Positions 16,804 to 25,584 of a stretch of 64,000 bases of DNA are shown one piece after another. Source of the stretch: Gryllotalpicola protaetiae. GTDB taxonomy: Bacteria; Actinomycetota; Actinomycetes; Actinomycetales; Microbacteriaceae. Where the stretch lies: contig NZ_CP032624.1 in assembly GCF_003627055.1 (NCBI RefSeq), forward strand, positions 2,046,001 through 2,110,000, in the 5' to 3' direction. Position 1 is the stretch's first letter. Each line of letters opens with the position of its first letter. A program made the position numbers and the translations under genes. The notes under the pieces were generated by a model. The model did no database searches and was not told where the DNA came from. It saw nothing but the letters and a program-made list of their open reading frames with translations.

Positions 16804-17531
16804 TGAACAAGGCCGACCTCACGAAGCGACCTGCCGAGGTCGCCTCCATGTTCGACGAGGTCTCAGCGCACTACGACCGCATGAACACGGTCCTCTCGGC
16901 CGGCAACGACCACCTCTGGCGCATCGCCACGACCCGCGCGATCGATCCGCGGCCCGGCGAGCTCGTGCTCGACGTGGCGGCGGGCACCGGCACGAGCAGC
17001 GCGGCGATCGCCACCTTCGGCGCGCACGTCGTCGCCGCCGATTTCTCTGCGGGCATGATCGAGGTGGGCAAGGCCAGGCAGGCTGGCAATCCCCGCGTCG
17101 AATTCGTGCAGGCGGATGCCACGGACCTGCCGTTCGGCGACGACGAGTTCGACGCCGTGACCATCTCGTTCGGCCTGCGCAACATCGTTCAGCCGAAGAA
17201 GGCGCTCGCCGAGTTCTTCCGCGTGACGAAGCCGGGCGGCCGTGTCGTGATCTGCGAGTTCTCGACGCCGCCGCTCGCCGCCGTGCGCGCCGCGTACTAC
17301 GGCTACCTGCAGTTCGGCATGCCGATCGTCGCGCGCCTCGCCTCGTCGAACGCCGAGGCGTACGAGTACCTGATGGACTCGATCCGCGCCTGGCCGAGCC
17401 AGCCGACGCTCGCCGGGTGGCTGCGAGACGCCGGCTACGAGCGCGTCGCGTACCGCAACCTCACGGCCGGCATCGTCGCGCTGCACCGCGGGCACAAGCC
17501 CGGCCGCGCCATCGACGGGAAGACTTCGTGA
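16803..17531 (+). CDS. menG: Demethylmenaquinone methyltransferase
   Basis: 242 residues, UbiE/MenG family. SAM motif I LDVAAGTGTSSAAIA, then VVAADFSAGMIEVG, and the UbiE signatures FDAVTISFGLRNI and RVTKPGGRVVICEFS, as well as YLMDSIRAWPSQ. It methylates demethylmenaquinone in the last step of the pathway. GTG start with a leaderless-type promoter. It overlaps the next gene by four bases (GTGA), coupling it to the polyprenyl synthase. Confidence 0.94.
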   Translation: MNKADLTKRPAEVASMFDEVSAHYDRMNTVLSAGNDHLWRIATTRAIDPRPGELVLDVAAGTGTSSAAIATFGAHVVAADFSAGMIEVGKARQAGNPRVEFVQADATDLPFGDDEFDAVTISFGLRNIVQPKKALAEFFRVTKPGGRVVICEFSTPPLAAVRAAYYGYLQFGMPIVARLASSNAEAYEYLMDSIRAWPSQPTLAGWLRDAGYERVAYRNLTAGIVALHRGHKPGRAIDGKTS

Positions 17532-18568
17532 CGTCGTCCGTTCTCACGAGCCAGTTCGGGCTCACCGAGAAGCTGACCTCCTCCGCCGCTGAGCGCGCCC
17601 TCGTGAAGAAGCTCGACGCGGCGCTCGAGCGCGTCGAGGCCGGCCTCAAGAACGAGATGCGTTTCGCCGACCAGGTCGCCGACGTGACCGCCACCTACCT
17701 GCTCGACGCGGGCGGGAAGCGCGTGCGGCCCGTGCTGACGCTGCTCGCCGCCGAGCTCGGGGGCGGCGCGAACGACCAGGTGATCAAAGCGGCGCAGGTC
17801 GTCGAGATCACCCACCTCGCCTCGCTCTACCACGACGACGTGATGGACGATGCGCCGCTTCGCCGTGGTGTCCCGACCGCCCAGCTGGTGTGGGGCAACG
17901 CCGTCGCGGTGCTCACCGGCGACCTGCTGTTCGCCCGGGCGAGCCAGCTGATCGCCGACCTCGGCGAGCGGGCGATCCGTCTGCAGGCGGACACCTTCGA
18001 GCGGCTCTGCATGGGCCAGCTGCACGAGACCGTCGGCCCACAGCCCGGCGAGGACCCCGTCGCGCACTACCTCAAGGTGCTCGCCGACAAGACCGGCTCG
18101 CTGATCGCGGCCGCCGCCCAGTTCGGCGTCGTGTTCTCCGGCGCTCCCGCCGAGTACGAACCAGCCGTTCTTGAGTTCGGCGAGAAGATCGGCATCGCCT
18201 TCCAGCTCGTCGATGACGTCATCGACCTCTCCGCCGCAGACGCCGACACCGGCAAGCAGGCGGGCACCGACCTGCGCGCGGGCGTGGTCACGATGCCGCT
18301 GCTCAAGCTGAGGGCGAGCGCTGCGACGGATGCCTCCGCCACAGCCCTGCTCGCCTACCTCGAGTCCGACGTGATCGGCGCTCCAGAAGACGTCGACGTC
18401 AGTGAGGGCATCGAACGCCTGCGCGCGCACGCCGTCACCGCAGAGACCCTCGCCGATGCCCGCGACTGGGCCGCACAGGCCGTCGCCGCGCTCGCCCCCC
18501 TCCCCGACGGCACGGTGAAGAAGGCGCTCACGCGCTTCGCCGACTCCGTCGTCGACCGCAACAACTAG
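17528..18568 (+). CDS. Long-chain all-trans polyprenyl diphosphate synthase (menaquinone side chain)
   Basis: 346 residues. First Asp-rich motif LYHDDVMDDAPLRRG (about 101-115), second QLVDDVIDLSAADADTGKQ (about 227-245), and GGKRVRPVLTLLAAEL. These are class-I isoprenyl synthase features; length and position next to menG indicate a hepta- to nonaprenyl synthase. Start GTG at 17528 overlaps the menG stop; longer in-frame upstream sequence is the antiparallel frame of menG and is not used. Chain length cannot be read from the sequence. Confidence 0.92.
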   Translation: MTSSVLTSQFGLTEKLTSSAAERALVKKLDAALERVEAGLKNEMRFADQVADVTATYLLDAGGKRVRPVLTLLAAELGGGANDQVIKAAQVVEITHLASLYHDDVMDDAPLRRGVPTAQLVWGNAVAVLTGDLLFARASQLIADLGERAIRLQADTFERLCMGQLHETVGPQPGEDPVAHYLKVLADKTGSLIAAAAQFGVVFSGAPAEYEPAVLEFGEKIGIAFQLVDDVIDLSAADADTGKQAGTDLRAGVVTMPLLKLRASAATDASATALLAYLESDVIGAPEDVDVSEGIERLRAHAVTAETLADARDWAAQAVAALAPLPDGTVKKALTRFADSVVDRNN

Positions 18569-18582
18569 GAGCAATCGAAAGC

Positions 18583-19941
18583 ATGACCAAGCTGCGCCTT
18601 GCCATCGTCGGCGCCGGCCCTGCCGGCATCTACGCGGCGGACATCCTGCTGAAAGCGGAGCGCAGCTTCGACGTCTCGATCGACCTGTTCGACCACCTGC
18701 CCGCGCCGTACGGCCTGGTGCGCTACGGCGTCGCCCCCGACCACCCCCGCATCAAGGGCATCATCACGGCGCTGCGCGACGTGCTCGACCGCGGCGACAT
18801 CCGCATCTTCGGGAACGTGCGCTTCGGCACCGACCTCACCCTCGACGACCTGAAGCAGCACTACAACGCCGTCATCTTCGCGACCGGCGCGGTGCACGAC
18901 GCAGACCTGCGCATCCCCGGCATCGAGGCGGCGGGCTCGTACGGCGCGGCCGAGTTCGTCAGCTGGTTCGACGGTCACCCCGACTACCCGCGCGAGTGGC
19001 CGCTCGAGGCCGAGTCGGTCGCGGTGGTCGGCAACGGCAACGTCGCCCTCGACGTCGCGCGCATGCTCGCGAAGCACGCGGACGATCTGCTGCCCACCGA
19101 GATCCCCGCGAACGTCTACGACGGTCTCAAGGCATCCCCCGTCACCGACGTGCATGTCTTCGGCCGACGCGGCCCGACGTCCGTGAAGTTCACGCCGCTC
19201 GAGCTGCGCGAGCTCGGCGAGCTGCGCGACGTCGACATGGTCGTCTATGACGAGGACTTCGACTACGACGACCACGCCCGCGAGTCCGTCGCCGGCAACA
19301 AGCAGATCATGGTCATCGACCGCGTGCTGCAGTCCTGGCGGGCGCGCGAGGTCGGTCAGGCATCCCGCCGGCTGCACCTGCATTTCTACGCGAAGCCGGT
19401 CGAGGTGCTGACGGATGCCTCGGGCCGGGTCTCCGCCCTCAAGTACGAGCGCACCCGCCCGGATGGTCAGGGCGGCGTCGTCGGCACCGGCGAGTTCCGT
19501 GAGACTCCGGTGCAGGCGCTGTACCGCGCGGTCGGCTACTTCGGCTCGCCGCTGCCCGGGGTGCCGTTCGACGAGAAGCACGGTGTGATCCCGAACCATG
19601 AGGGCCAGGTCATCAACCCCGACAACAACGAGCAGGTATACGGCGTCTATGCGACGGGGTGGATCAAGCGCGGCCCGGTCGGCCTGATCGGGCACACCAA
19701 GTCGGACGCCATGGAGACGATCGAGCACGTCATCAACGACGTGGGGAACTGGTGGACGCCGGCGTCGCCCTCGGAGGCCTCGGTCGTCGAACTGCTCGAG
19801 TCGCGCGGTATCCGCTACACGACGCTCGACGGCTGGCATGCGCTCGATGAGCACGAGATCGCCCTCGGCGAGCCCGAGGGCCGCGCGCGCATCAAGGTCG
19901 TCGACCGCGACGAGATGGTTGCGGTCAGTCGCCGCGAGTAG
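18583..19941 (+). CDS. fprA: Ferredoxin-NADP reductase, FprA (adrenodoxin-reductase) type
   Basis: 452 residues. FAD motif IVGAGPAGIYAADILL at the N-terminus, PAPYGLVRYGVAPDHPRIKG, the NADP motif VAVVGNGNVALDVARML, and VYATGWIKRGPVGLIGHTK near the C-terminus. This family passes electrons between NADPH and ferredoxin in the cytosol. An ATG follows GGAGCAATCGAAAGC, 14 bases after the preceding gene, so it probably belongs to the menG-polyprenyl synthase operon. Its link to menaquinone is only positional. Confidence 0.93.
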   Translation: MTKLRLAIVGAGPAGIYAADILLKAERSFDVSIDLFDHLPAPYGLVRYGVAPDHPRIKGIITALRDVLDRGDIRIFGNVRFGTDLTLDDLKQHYNAVIFATGAVHDADLRIPGIEAAGSYGAAEFVSWFDGHPDYPREWPLEAESVAVVGNGNVALDVARMLAKHADDLLPTEIPANVYDGLKASPVTDVHVFGRRGPTSVKFTPLELRELGELRDVDMVVYDEDFDYDDHARESVAGNKQIMVIDRVLQSWRAREVGQASRRLHLHFYAKPVEVLTDASGRVSALKYERTRPDGQGGVVGTGEFRETPVQALYRAVGYFGSPLPGVPFDEKHGVIPNHEGQVINPDNNEQVYGVYATGWIKRGPVGLIGHTKSDAMETIEHVINDVGNWWTPASPSEASVVELLESRGIRYTTLDGWHALDEHEIALGEPEGRARIKVVDRDEMVAVSRRE

Positions 19942-19946
19942 CGACC

Positions 19947-19989
19947 CGATCGCTGAGGAGCACGCGAAGCGAGCGTCTCGAAACGATCG
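19947..19989. repeat. Palindromic intergenic element between convergent genes
   Basis: CGATCG at both ends encloses GCTGAGGAGCACGCGAAGCG and AGCGTCTCGAAA. Elements of this wording (TTTCGAGACGCTCGCTTCG...) are, to my recollection, common between genes of Microbacteriaceae and relatives. It sits between converging fprA and yajQ, where it may terminate both transcripts. Confidence 0.5.
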
Positions 19990-19991
19990 AC

Positions 19992-20480
19992 CTATCGGAA
20001 GTTCACGAACTGCAGGTCGACTTCGAGGTCCTTGCCCTTGAGCAGCGCGATGGTCGCCTGCAGGTCATCGCGGCTCTTCGACGAGACGCGCAGCTCGTCG
20101 CCCTGGATCTGGCTCTTGATCGACTTGGGCGCCTCGTCGCGGATGATCTTCGAGATCTTCTTCGCGGCGTCCTGCTCGATGCCGTTCTTGAGCTTCGCCT
20201 CGATGCGGAATTCCTTGCCGGACGGGAACGGCTTGCCGGCATCCAGTGACTTCAAAGAGATCCCGCGCTTGATCAGCTTCGACTGCAGCACGTCGAGCAC
20301 CGCGCCGACGCGCTCCTCGGAGCTGGCCTTCAGCAGCAGGTCATCGCCCGACCAGTCGACCGAGGCGCCGACACCCTTGAAGTCGTAGCGCTGCTCGATC
20401 TCCTTCTTGGCCTGGTTGACCGCGTTGTCGGCCTCCATCTTGTCGACCTTGCTGACGATGTCGAAGGAAGAATCTGCCAT
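19992..20480 (-). CDS. YajQ-family nucleotide-binding protein
   Basis: 162 residues, the full length of the family. The N-terminus begins [20 protein letters not shown] and continues with QRYDFKG, and the C-terminus is [21 protein letters not shown]. YajQ proteins have two ferredoxin-like folds; some bind cyclic di-GMP or nucleic acids in other bacteria, but the role here is unknown. ATG at 20480 preferred over an ORF start four codons upstream because the conserved N-terminus begins there. Convergent with fprA. Confidence 0.92.
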   Translation of the reverse strand: MADSSFDIVSKVDKMEADNAVNQAKKEIEQRYDFKGVGASVDWSGDDLLLKASSEERVGAVLDVLQSKLIKRGISLKSLDAGKPFPSGKEFRIEAKLKNGIEQDAAKKISKIIRDEAPKSIKSQIQGDELRVSSKSRDDLQATIALLKGKDLEVDLQFVNFR

Positions 20481-20581
20481 GGGCCCCAGCATAGGCCGCT
20501 CGATTTCGTGAGAAACGGCGGCCCAGGTAACATTGGCAGGCGCCTTCGATCGGGTGAATACACGCGGTCGGAAGCGTCAAC

Positions 20582-20663
20582 GGCGAGTTACCCAAGCGGC
20601 CAAAGGGATCTGACTGTAAATCAGCCGGCTTAGCCTTCGGGGGTTCGAATCCCTCACTCGCCA
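20582..20663 (+). tRNA. tRNA-Tyr (GTA)
   Basis: 82 nt with a seven-pair acceptor (GGCGAGT / ACTCGCC), anticodon loop CTGTAAA giving GTA, a long variable arm typical of bacterial tRNA-Tyr, and GGTTCGAAT in the T arm. No encoded CCA (followed by CCC). Confidence 0.95.
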
Positions 20664-20665
20664 CC

Positions 20666-20721
20666 CGAGAAAACCCCGGTCAGGTGCCCTTTTCATGGGG
20701 CTTGCCTGCCGGGGTTTCTCG
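20666..20721 (+). terminator. Terminator after tRNA-Tyr
   Basis: Strong stem CGAGAAAACCCCGG / CCGGGGTTTCTCG (one bulge) three bases after the tRNA, with a long loop. Confidence 0.65.
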
Positions 20722-20750
20722 TTGCCGGTTGGGGCTGCGATGCTGTCCGC

Positions 20751-21020
20751 ATGGCAACGATCCGTTACGGGCAGCACATCTTCCAGGCGACCGACCAGCA
20801 CGCGGGTGCCATCCGGAATCTCGTCAGCGCGATCCTGCGCAAGGGCGAGACCGAGTGGTATCCGTTCGAGATCACGCGGCCCGACGAGAAGAAGGTTGCC
20901 ATCGACCTTCTCATCACGCCGGGCGTGCCGATCATCGTCGAGTCTGACGACTTCGCAGACATCGAAGCGATGCAGGCGCGGCTCGCCGCCAAGTACCTTT
21001 CTGACGACGAGCCGGCCTGA
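20751..21020 (+). CDS. Small conserved-looking protein of unknown function
   Basis: 89 residues, beginning MATIRYGQHIFQATDQHAGA, with balanced hydrophobic/charged composition, no membrane segment and no recognised motif. The sequence EWYPFEITRPDEKKVAIDLL and PGVPIIVESDDFADI read like a compact alpha/beta domain. Codon use matches the host. It follows the tRNA-Tyr terminator and converges with a DUF805 gene. I do not recognise a family. Confidence 0.65.
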   Translation: MATIRYGQHIFQATDQHAGAIRNLVSAILRKGETEWYPFEITRPDEKKVAIDLLITPGVPIIVESDDFADIEAMQARLAAKYLSDDEPA

Positions 21021-21030
21021 CGCCCGCGCG

Positions 21031-21540
21031 TCAGCGATCGAAGCGCGCACCTTCGGGCCGCGGGCCCTGGATCACGAAGACCAACAGGATGATCCAGCCG
21101 ATGATCGGCAGGAACACCCAGAAGACGTTCCAGCCGCTGTGGTTGGCGTCGTGCAGGCGGCGCCAGAGCAGTGCGAGGCTCGGCACGAGAATCGCGAGGC
21201 TCCAGACGTAGCTGATCACGTCGAATGTCGTGCCCGTGGCGCCGTCGATTCGGCCGAGGCTGCTCAGCACACCGTTGATGATGATCGTGACCAGGTACCA
21301 CCACCAGTACTCGGCGCGGCTCGCGCGGCCCGAGAACACGGCGTACTTCGTGAAGAAGCGGCGGACGGCCGCGGGCAGCGGCGCACCGTAGTACGGCTGG
21401 TTGAGCGGCGGCTCGCCGGCGCCAGGCGCCCCATAACCGGGCGTCGAGCCGTAACCGGGCGGCGGCGGGGGCGGCGCGATCGGGGGGACGGGCGGCTGCG
21501 GCGGCGTCGGCGGCACAGGCGGCGGTGGGACGTCGGACAT
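21031..21540 (-). CDS. DUF805 membrane protein
   Basis: 169 residues. A Pro/Gly/Tyr-rich N-terminus (about 1-55) is followed by the DUF805 pattern KYAVFSGRASRAEYWWWYL, several membrane segments (about 80-155), LLWRRLHDANHSGWN and FVIQGPRPEGARFDR. DUF805 is an inner-membrane family of unknown function. The start ATG at 21540 is followed upstream by GGAGGTCCCTAGATGT-type sequence (GGAGG on the minus strand), supporting it. Confidence 0.88.
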   Translation of the reverse strand: MSDVPPPPVPPTPPQPPVPPIAPPPPPPGYGSTPGYGAPGAGEPPLNQPYYGAPLPAAVRRFFTKYAVFSGRASRAEYWWWYLVTIIINGVLSSLGRIDGATGTTFDVISYVWSLAILVPSLALLWRRLHDANHSGWNVFWVFLPIIGWIILLVFVIQGPRPEGARFDR

Positions 21541-21850
21541 CTAGGGACCTCCATCGGCGACCCCCGCTGATCGGGGGATTCGGCGCCAGATTAGGGGTAC
21601 AGGCGCCGCGCGCAGCAGCGGCGCGCGAGCGTGTTCCGCGGAATGCGACACACGGCGTGACAAAGAACGGCGGGCCCGAGTGAGTCGCACATCTCACCGG
21701 GCCCGCCCGCTATGGAGGAACATCGGTCACGCACACCGACATCGACCTCTACGTTGGTCCGCGCGTCTGGCAGGGGCTTTGCCCCCGCCTATGAATCGGG
21801 TGTTAAGCGGATTCCTGACCAGCCGCCCCGCGCGGCCATAGGCTCGAGTC
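21541..21850. other. Divergent intergenic region with an unassigned hairpin
   Basis: About 310 bases between divergent DUF805 and phosphatase genes. It contains a strong hairpin at 21669-21707 (GGCGGGCCCG-A-GTGAG / CTCAC-CGGGCCCGCC, eight-base loop) that is not at the end of any gene I can call. TAGGCT at 21839-21844 lies six bases before the GTG of the next gene. No other gene is seen. Confidence 0.6.
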
Positions 21851-22666
21851 GTGACGAACGCGAATGACGAGCTGCTCGAGATCGCCCGTTCCACCGCCGT
21901 CGCCGCGGCCGACCTCGTGCGCGCGAAGCGCACGGCCGGTGTCGCGGTCGCGGCCCTCAAATCCTCGCCGGTCGACGTGGTCACCGAGGCCGACCGCGAG
22001 TCAGAGGACCTGATCCGCTCCCTGCTCGCCGACGCGCGACCGGGCGACGGATTCCTCGGCGAGGAGTCCGGGGCCGGTGACGCCTCCACCACCGGTGTCA
22101 CCTGGGTCGTCGACCCGATCGACGGCACGGTCAACTACCTCTACGACATCCCCGCCTACGCGGTGTCGATCGCCGCGGTCGAAGGCGGCAGCGACCCGGC
22201 GGAGTGGACGGCGCTCGCCGGCGTCGTCGTGAACCCCGTGCTCGGCGAGGTCTACGCCGCGACGCGCGGCGGTGGGGCGTTCCTGGGCAGGCAGCGACTG
22301 CAGGTGCAGCAGGGGAAGCAGCTCGCGACGTCGCTTGTGGCCACAGGGTTCAGCTACACGGCCGAGCGCCGTGAGCGGCAGGCATCCGCCCTCACCCGTC
22401 TCATCCCGCTGATCCGCGACATCCGCCGCGCCGGCTCGGCCGCACTCGACCTGTGCTCGGTCGCTGCGGGCAGGGTCGACGCGTACTACGAGCGCGGCCT
22501 GAACCCGTGGGACCACGCGGCAGGCGCCCTGATCGCCGCCGAGGCGGGCGCGCAGGTCGGCGGTCTGCACGGCGCCCCCGCCGGGTCGCTGTTCACGCTC
22601 GCGGCAGAGCCCGGCCTTTTCGCGCAGCTCGCGCCGCTGCTCGACGAGTTCGGCGCGGCGTTCTAG
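21851..22666 (+). CDS. Inositol-monophosphatase-family phosphatase
   Basis: 271 residues. Metal-site motifs: DVVTEADRESEDLI, GFLGEESG, VVDPIDGTVNYLYDIP and GLNPWDHAAGALIAAEAG, in the right order and spacing for an IMPase-fold sugar phosphatase. The substrate may be inositol-1-phosphate or histidinol phosphate; these families look alike at this level. GTG start with TAGGCT six bases upstream, so probably leaderless. The D-aminoacylase gene starts eight bases after its stop. Confidence 0.9.
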   Translation: MTNANDELLEIARSTAVAAADLVRAKRTAGVAVAALKSSPVDVVTEADRESEDLIRSLLADARPGDGFLGEESGAGDASTTGVTWVVDPIDGTVNYLYDIPAYAVSIAAVEGGSDPAEWTALAGVVVNPVLGEVYAATRGGGAFLGRQRLQVQQGKQLATSLVATGFSYTAERRERQASALTRLIPLIRDIRRAGSAALDLCSVAAGRVDAYYERGLNPWDHAAGALIAAEAGAQVGGLHGAPAGSLFTLAAEPGLFAQLAPLLDEFGAAF

Positions 22667-22673
22667 ACCGCTG

Positions 22674-24254
22674 GTGCCGGCCTTCGACCTGATCCTTTCC
22701 GGTGGCCGCGTCGTCGACGGCAGCGGTGCAGAGCCGCTGCGCGCCGATGTCGGCATCGGCGCCGACCGCATCACCGCGGTCGGCGACCTCGCGGGCGCCG
22801 ATGCGGCGGAGCGACTCGACGTCACAGGCCTGCTCGTCTTCCCGGGCTTCATCGATGTGCACGCCCACGTCGACGCCGTGCTCCCCGAGCCGCGCGTGCA
22901 GCAGGCGCTGCTGCGCCAGGGCGTCACCTCGGTGATCATCGGGCAGGACGGCATCTCGTTCGCGCCGACCGGCACACGCGGGCTGCGTCACGCCGAGCGC
23001 TACTTCGCGGCCGTCAACGGACGCGTCGGCGGGGAAGGCTACGGAGTCGCCGAGCGGTTGCGGTCGCTCGCCGGCGGCAGCGCCGTCAACGTCGGGCAGC
23101 TCGTCCCGGCCGGAACCGTGCGCGCCGACGTGATCGGGCTGGATGACCGGCCCGCGACGCCCGCCGAGCTGGCGCGGATGGTCGGGGTGGTCGAGCAGGC
23201 GCTCGCCGAGGGCGCGCTCGGCCTGTCGACCGGGCTCGACTACGTGCCTGGCGGCTTCGCCGGCATCGACGAGCTGGTCGCGCTCGCGGACCCGGTGGGG
23301 GCGGCGGCCGGCGCGCTCGTCAGCCACCTGCGCGGCTACGCGAGCGAGCGAATAGCGGATGCCATCGGGGAGCTCGCTCTGATCGCAGAGCGCTCCGGTG
23401 CGAATGGCCATATCTCGCACCTCACCGCCCGGTTCGCGCTCGTCGAGCCGCTGCTCGACGCGGCAGCCGAGCGCGGCACGGTGCTCAGCTTCGACAGCTA
23501 CCCGTACCTGCGCGGCGCGACGATCCTCGCGATGATCGCGCTGCCGCCCGAGCTGCAGGCGGGCGGACCCGGCGCGACGGTCGCGCGGCTCGGTCAGGCA
23601 TCCGTTCGCCATGAACTGCGCATGCGCTGGTTCCCCGCCAATCCGCGGCTCTTTACCGTGCGACTCGCGTACATCGCGAGCCATGACTTCGCCTGGGCGG
23701 AGGGGATGCCGCTCACCGAGGCGGCCCGAGCGCACGGCGCCGACCTGGCCGACTTCGTCTGCGAGCTGCTCGTCGCGAGCGACCTCGCCGTCGGCTGCGT
23801 CGTCGACAACGGCGCCGACCGCGACGAGTGCGACGTGCGAGCCCTGCTGCGGCGTCCGGAGCAATTGGCGTCCTCTGACGCGATCTATCTCGGCTCTCAC
23901 CCGCACCCACGTGGCTGGGGGGCCTTCGCACGCCTGCTCGGTCGCCACGTGCGCGAGCTCGGCGACTGGACGTGGGGCGAAGCGGCCTGGCACCTCGCCG
24001 GACACGCGGCCCAGCGATTCGGGTTGGCCGATCGCGGCAGCGTGACCCAGGGGACGATGGCCGACCTCGCCGTGGTCGACCCGGCGGTTGTGGCCGACGT
24101 CGCCGACTACGGTGCGCCGGTACGCCCGGCGGTCGGCGTGCCGCACGTGCTCGTCGCCGGCCGGTTCGCGCTGCGCGACGGAGAGGTCACCGCCGAGCGG
24201 CCGGGTCGGCCGCTGCTGCGCGGGTTCGCGCGCATCGTGAAGGAGGGCGGATGA
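22674..24254 (+). CDS. N-acyl-D-amino-acid deacylase-like amidohydrolase
   Basis: 526 residues, amidohydrolase superfamily. FPGFIDVHAHVD gives the HxH metal motif, GLSTGLDYVPGG and SHLRGYASE match D-aminoacylases, HISHL carries a further His, and the C-terminal composite domain ends GTMADLAVVDPAVV. Such enzymes release D-amino acids from N-acyl or dipeptide forms. GTG at 22674; the stop overlaps the next gene by four bases (ATGA). Operon context (D-serine dehydratase-like, RidA) supports D-amino-acid scavenging. The D-specificity is inferred. Confidence 0.8.
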   Translation: MPAFDLILSGGRVVDGSGAEPLRADVGIGADRITAVGDLAGADAAERLDVTGLLVFPGFIDVHAHVDAVLPEPRVQQALLRQGVTSVIIGQDGISFAPTGTRGLRHAERYFAAVNGRVGGEGYGVAERLRSLAGGSAVNVGQLVPAGTVRADVIGLDDRPATPAELARMVGVVEQALAEGALGLSTGLDYVPGGFAGIDELVALADPVGAAAGALVSHLRGYASERIADAIGELALIAERSGANGHISHLTARFALVEPLLDAAAERGTVLSFDSYPYLRGATILAMIALPPELQAGGPGATVARLGQASVRHELRMRWFPANPRLFTVRLAYIASHDFAWAEGMPLTEAARAHGADLADFVCELLVASDLAVGCVVDNGADRDECDVRALLRRPEQLASSDAIYLGSHPHPRGWGAFARLLGRHVRELGDWTWGEAAWHLAGHAAQRFGLADRGSVTQGTMADLAVVDPAVVADVADYGAPVRPAVGVPHVLVAGRFALRDGEVTAERPGRPLLRGFARIVKEGG

Positions 24255-25561
24255 CACCTGCAGCCGATCGCGAGGCGCTCGGGGCCGCGCTCGCCGCGTG
24301 GGCCGAGGCGCCCGTCGACCCCGTCGACAAGGGCTTCGGGGGTGTGCCGCCAGGCGCGATCGCGCGCGAGCTCGTCGGCCTGCCGCTCGCGGACGGCGCG
24401 TTCACGCTGCCGTTGCTGGTCGTGCGCGAGAGCGCGCTCGAGCACAACGTCGCCGTGATGGCCGCGTATCTCGCGGATCGCGGCGCGCTGTTCGCCCCGC
24501 ACGGCAAGACGACGATGAGCCCCGAGATCGTCGCGCGCCAGCTCGAGGCCGGCGCCTGGGCGATCACGGCGGCCGACGTGCGGCAGGCAGAGGTCTTCTA
24601 CCGCGCCGGTGCGCGCCGTGTGCTGATCGCGAACGAGGTGGCGGATGCCGCCGCCGTCGGCCGCCTCGCGACGCTGCTCGCCGCTGACCCGGCGCTCACG
24701 GTCTACTGCTGTATCGACTCTGCCCGGGGCGTGGCGCTGCTCGACGCCGGGCTGCGCGCGGCGGGGCTCGAGACGCCGCGGCTGCGCGTGCTCGTCGAGC
24801 TCGGGCCGGTGGGCGGTCGGGCGGGCGTGCGCACCCGCGAGCAGGGCATCGCCGTGGCGCGCGCGGCGGCCGCGACGGGCACGCTCGCCGTCGCCGGCGC
24901 CACGTGCTTCGAGGGCGTGCTCGGCGGCGGGGCGGACGACGCGACCCTCGACTCCGTCCGTGCCTTCCTCGCCGAGGTGCGCGGACTGGGCGAGGCGATC
25001 GCGGCGCAGGGGCTGCTGGCGCAGGCATCCGACGACGGTGTCGCGCTCGTGCTGAGCGCGGGCGGCAGCCACTACTTCGATCTCGTGATCGACGCGTTCG
25101 CGGCGTGCGCCGTGCCGGGCACGGCGACCGTCGTGCGCAGCGGCAGCTACGTCGTGCACGACCATGGCGTCTACCTCGAGAGCAGCCCAGCCGTGCGCGG
25201 CGCGGCGCTGCCGGAGTTCCGGCCGGCTCTCGAGGTGCACGCTCGGGTGCTCTCGCGTCCGGAGCCCGGCCTGGCGTTGCTCGGGGCAGGTCGGCGCGAC
25301 GTCTCGTTCGACGAGGGCCTTCCCGTCGTGCTGCGCGCCGAGCGCCATGGCGGCGATGCCGTCGCCGTGCCGGGCGTTCGCGTGACGGCGCTCAATGACC
25401 AGCATGCGTTCCTCGCGCTGCCGGAGGGCAGCGGGCTGCAGCCGGGCGACCGCATGGTGCTCGGCATCTCACACCCGTGCACGACCTTCGACAAGTGGTG
25501 CCTGGCCGCGCTGGCGGACGATGCCGGCGTCGTGCGCGGGGTCATCCACACTCAGTTCTGA
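24251..25561 (+). CDS. D-serine dehydratase/D-threonine aldolase-like PLP enzyme (DSD1 fold)
   Basis: 436 residues. Alanine-racemase-type barrel with the PLP lysine in LFAPHGKTTMSPEI (about residue 85). The C-terminal ISHPCTTFDKW carries the His-x-Cys zinc pair (HPC) used by eukaryotic-type D-serine dehydratases and D-threonine aldolases. DSD1 enzymes turn D-serine into pyruvate and ammonia through 2-aminoacrylate. ATG at 24251 preceded by GGAGGGCGG, coupled to the upstream gene. The RidA gene downstream, which quenches aminoacrylate, strengthens the dehydratase reading over aldolase. Confidence 0.82.
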   Translation: MTPAADREALGAALAAWAEAPVDPVDKGFGGVPPGAIARELVGLPLADGAFTLPLLVVRESALEHNVAVMAAYLADRGALFAPHGKTTMSPEIVARQLEAGAWAITAADVRQAEVFYRAGARRVLIANEVADAAAVGRLATLLAADPALTVYCCIDSARGVALLDAGLRAAGLETPRLRVLVELGPVGGRAGVRTREQGIAVARAAAATGTLAVAGATCFEGVLGGGADDATLDSVRAFLAEVRGLGEAIAAQGLLAQASDDGVALVLSAGGSHYFDLVIDAFAACAVPGTATVVRSGSYVVHDHGVYLESSPAVRGAALPEFRPALEVHARVLSRPEPGLALLGAGRRDVSFDEGLPVVLRAERHGGDAVAVPGVRVTALNDQHAFLALPEGSGLQPGDRMVLGISHPCTTFDKWCLAALADDAGVVRGVIHTQF

Positions 25562-25584
25562 ATCGTCCAGTAAAGGAGAACGTC

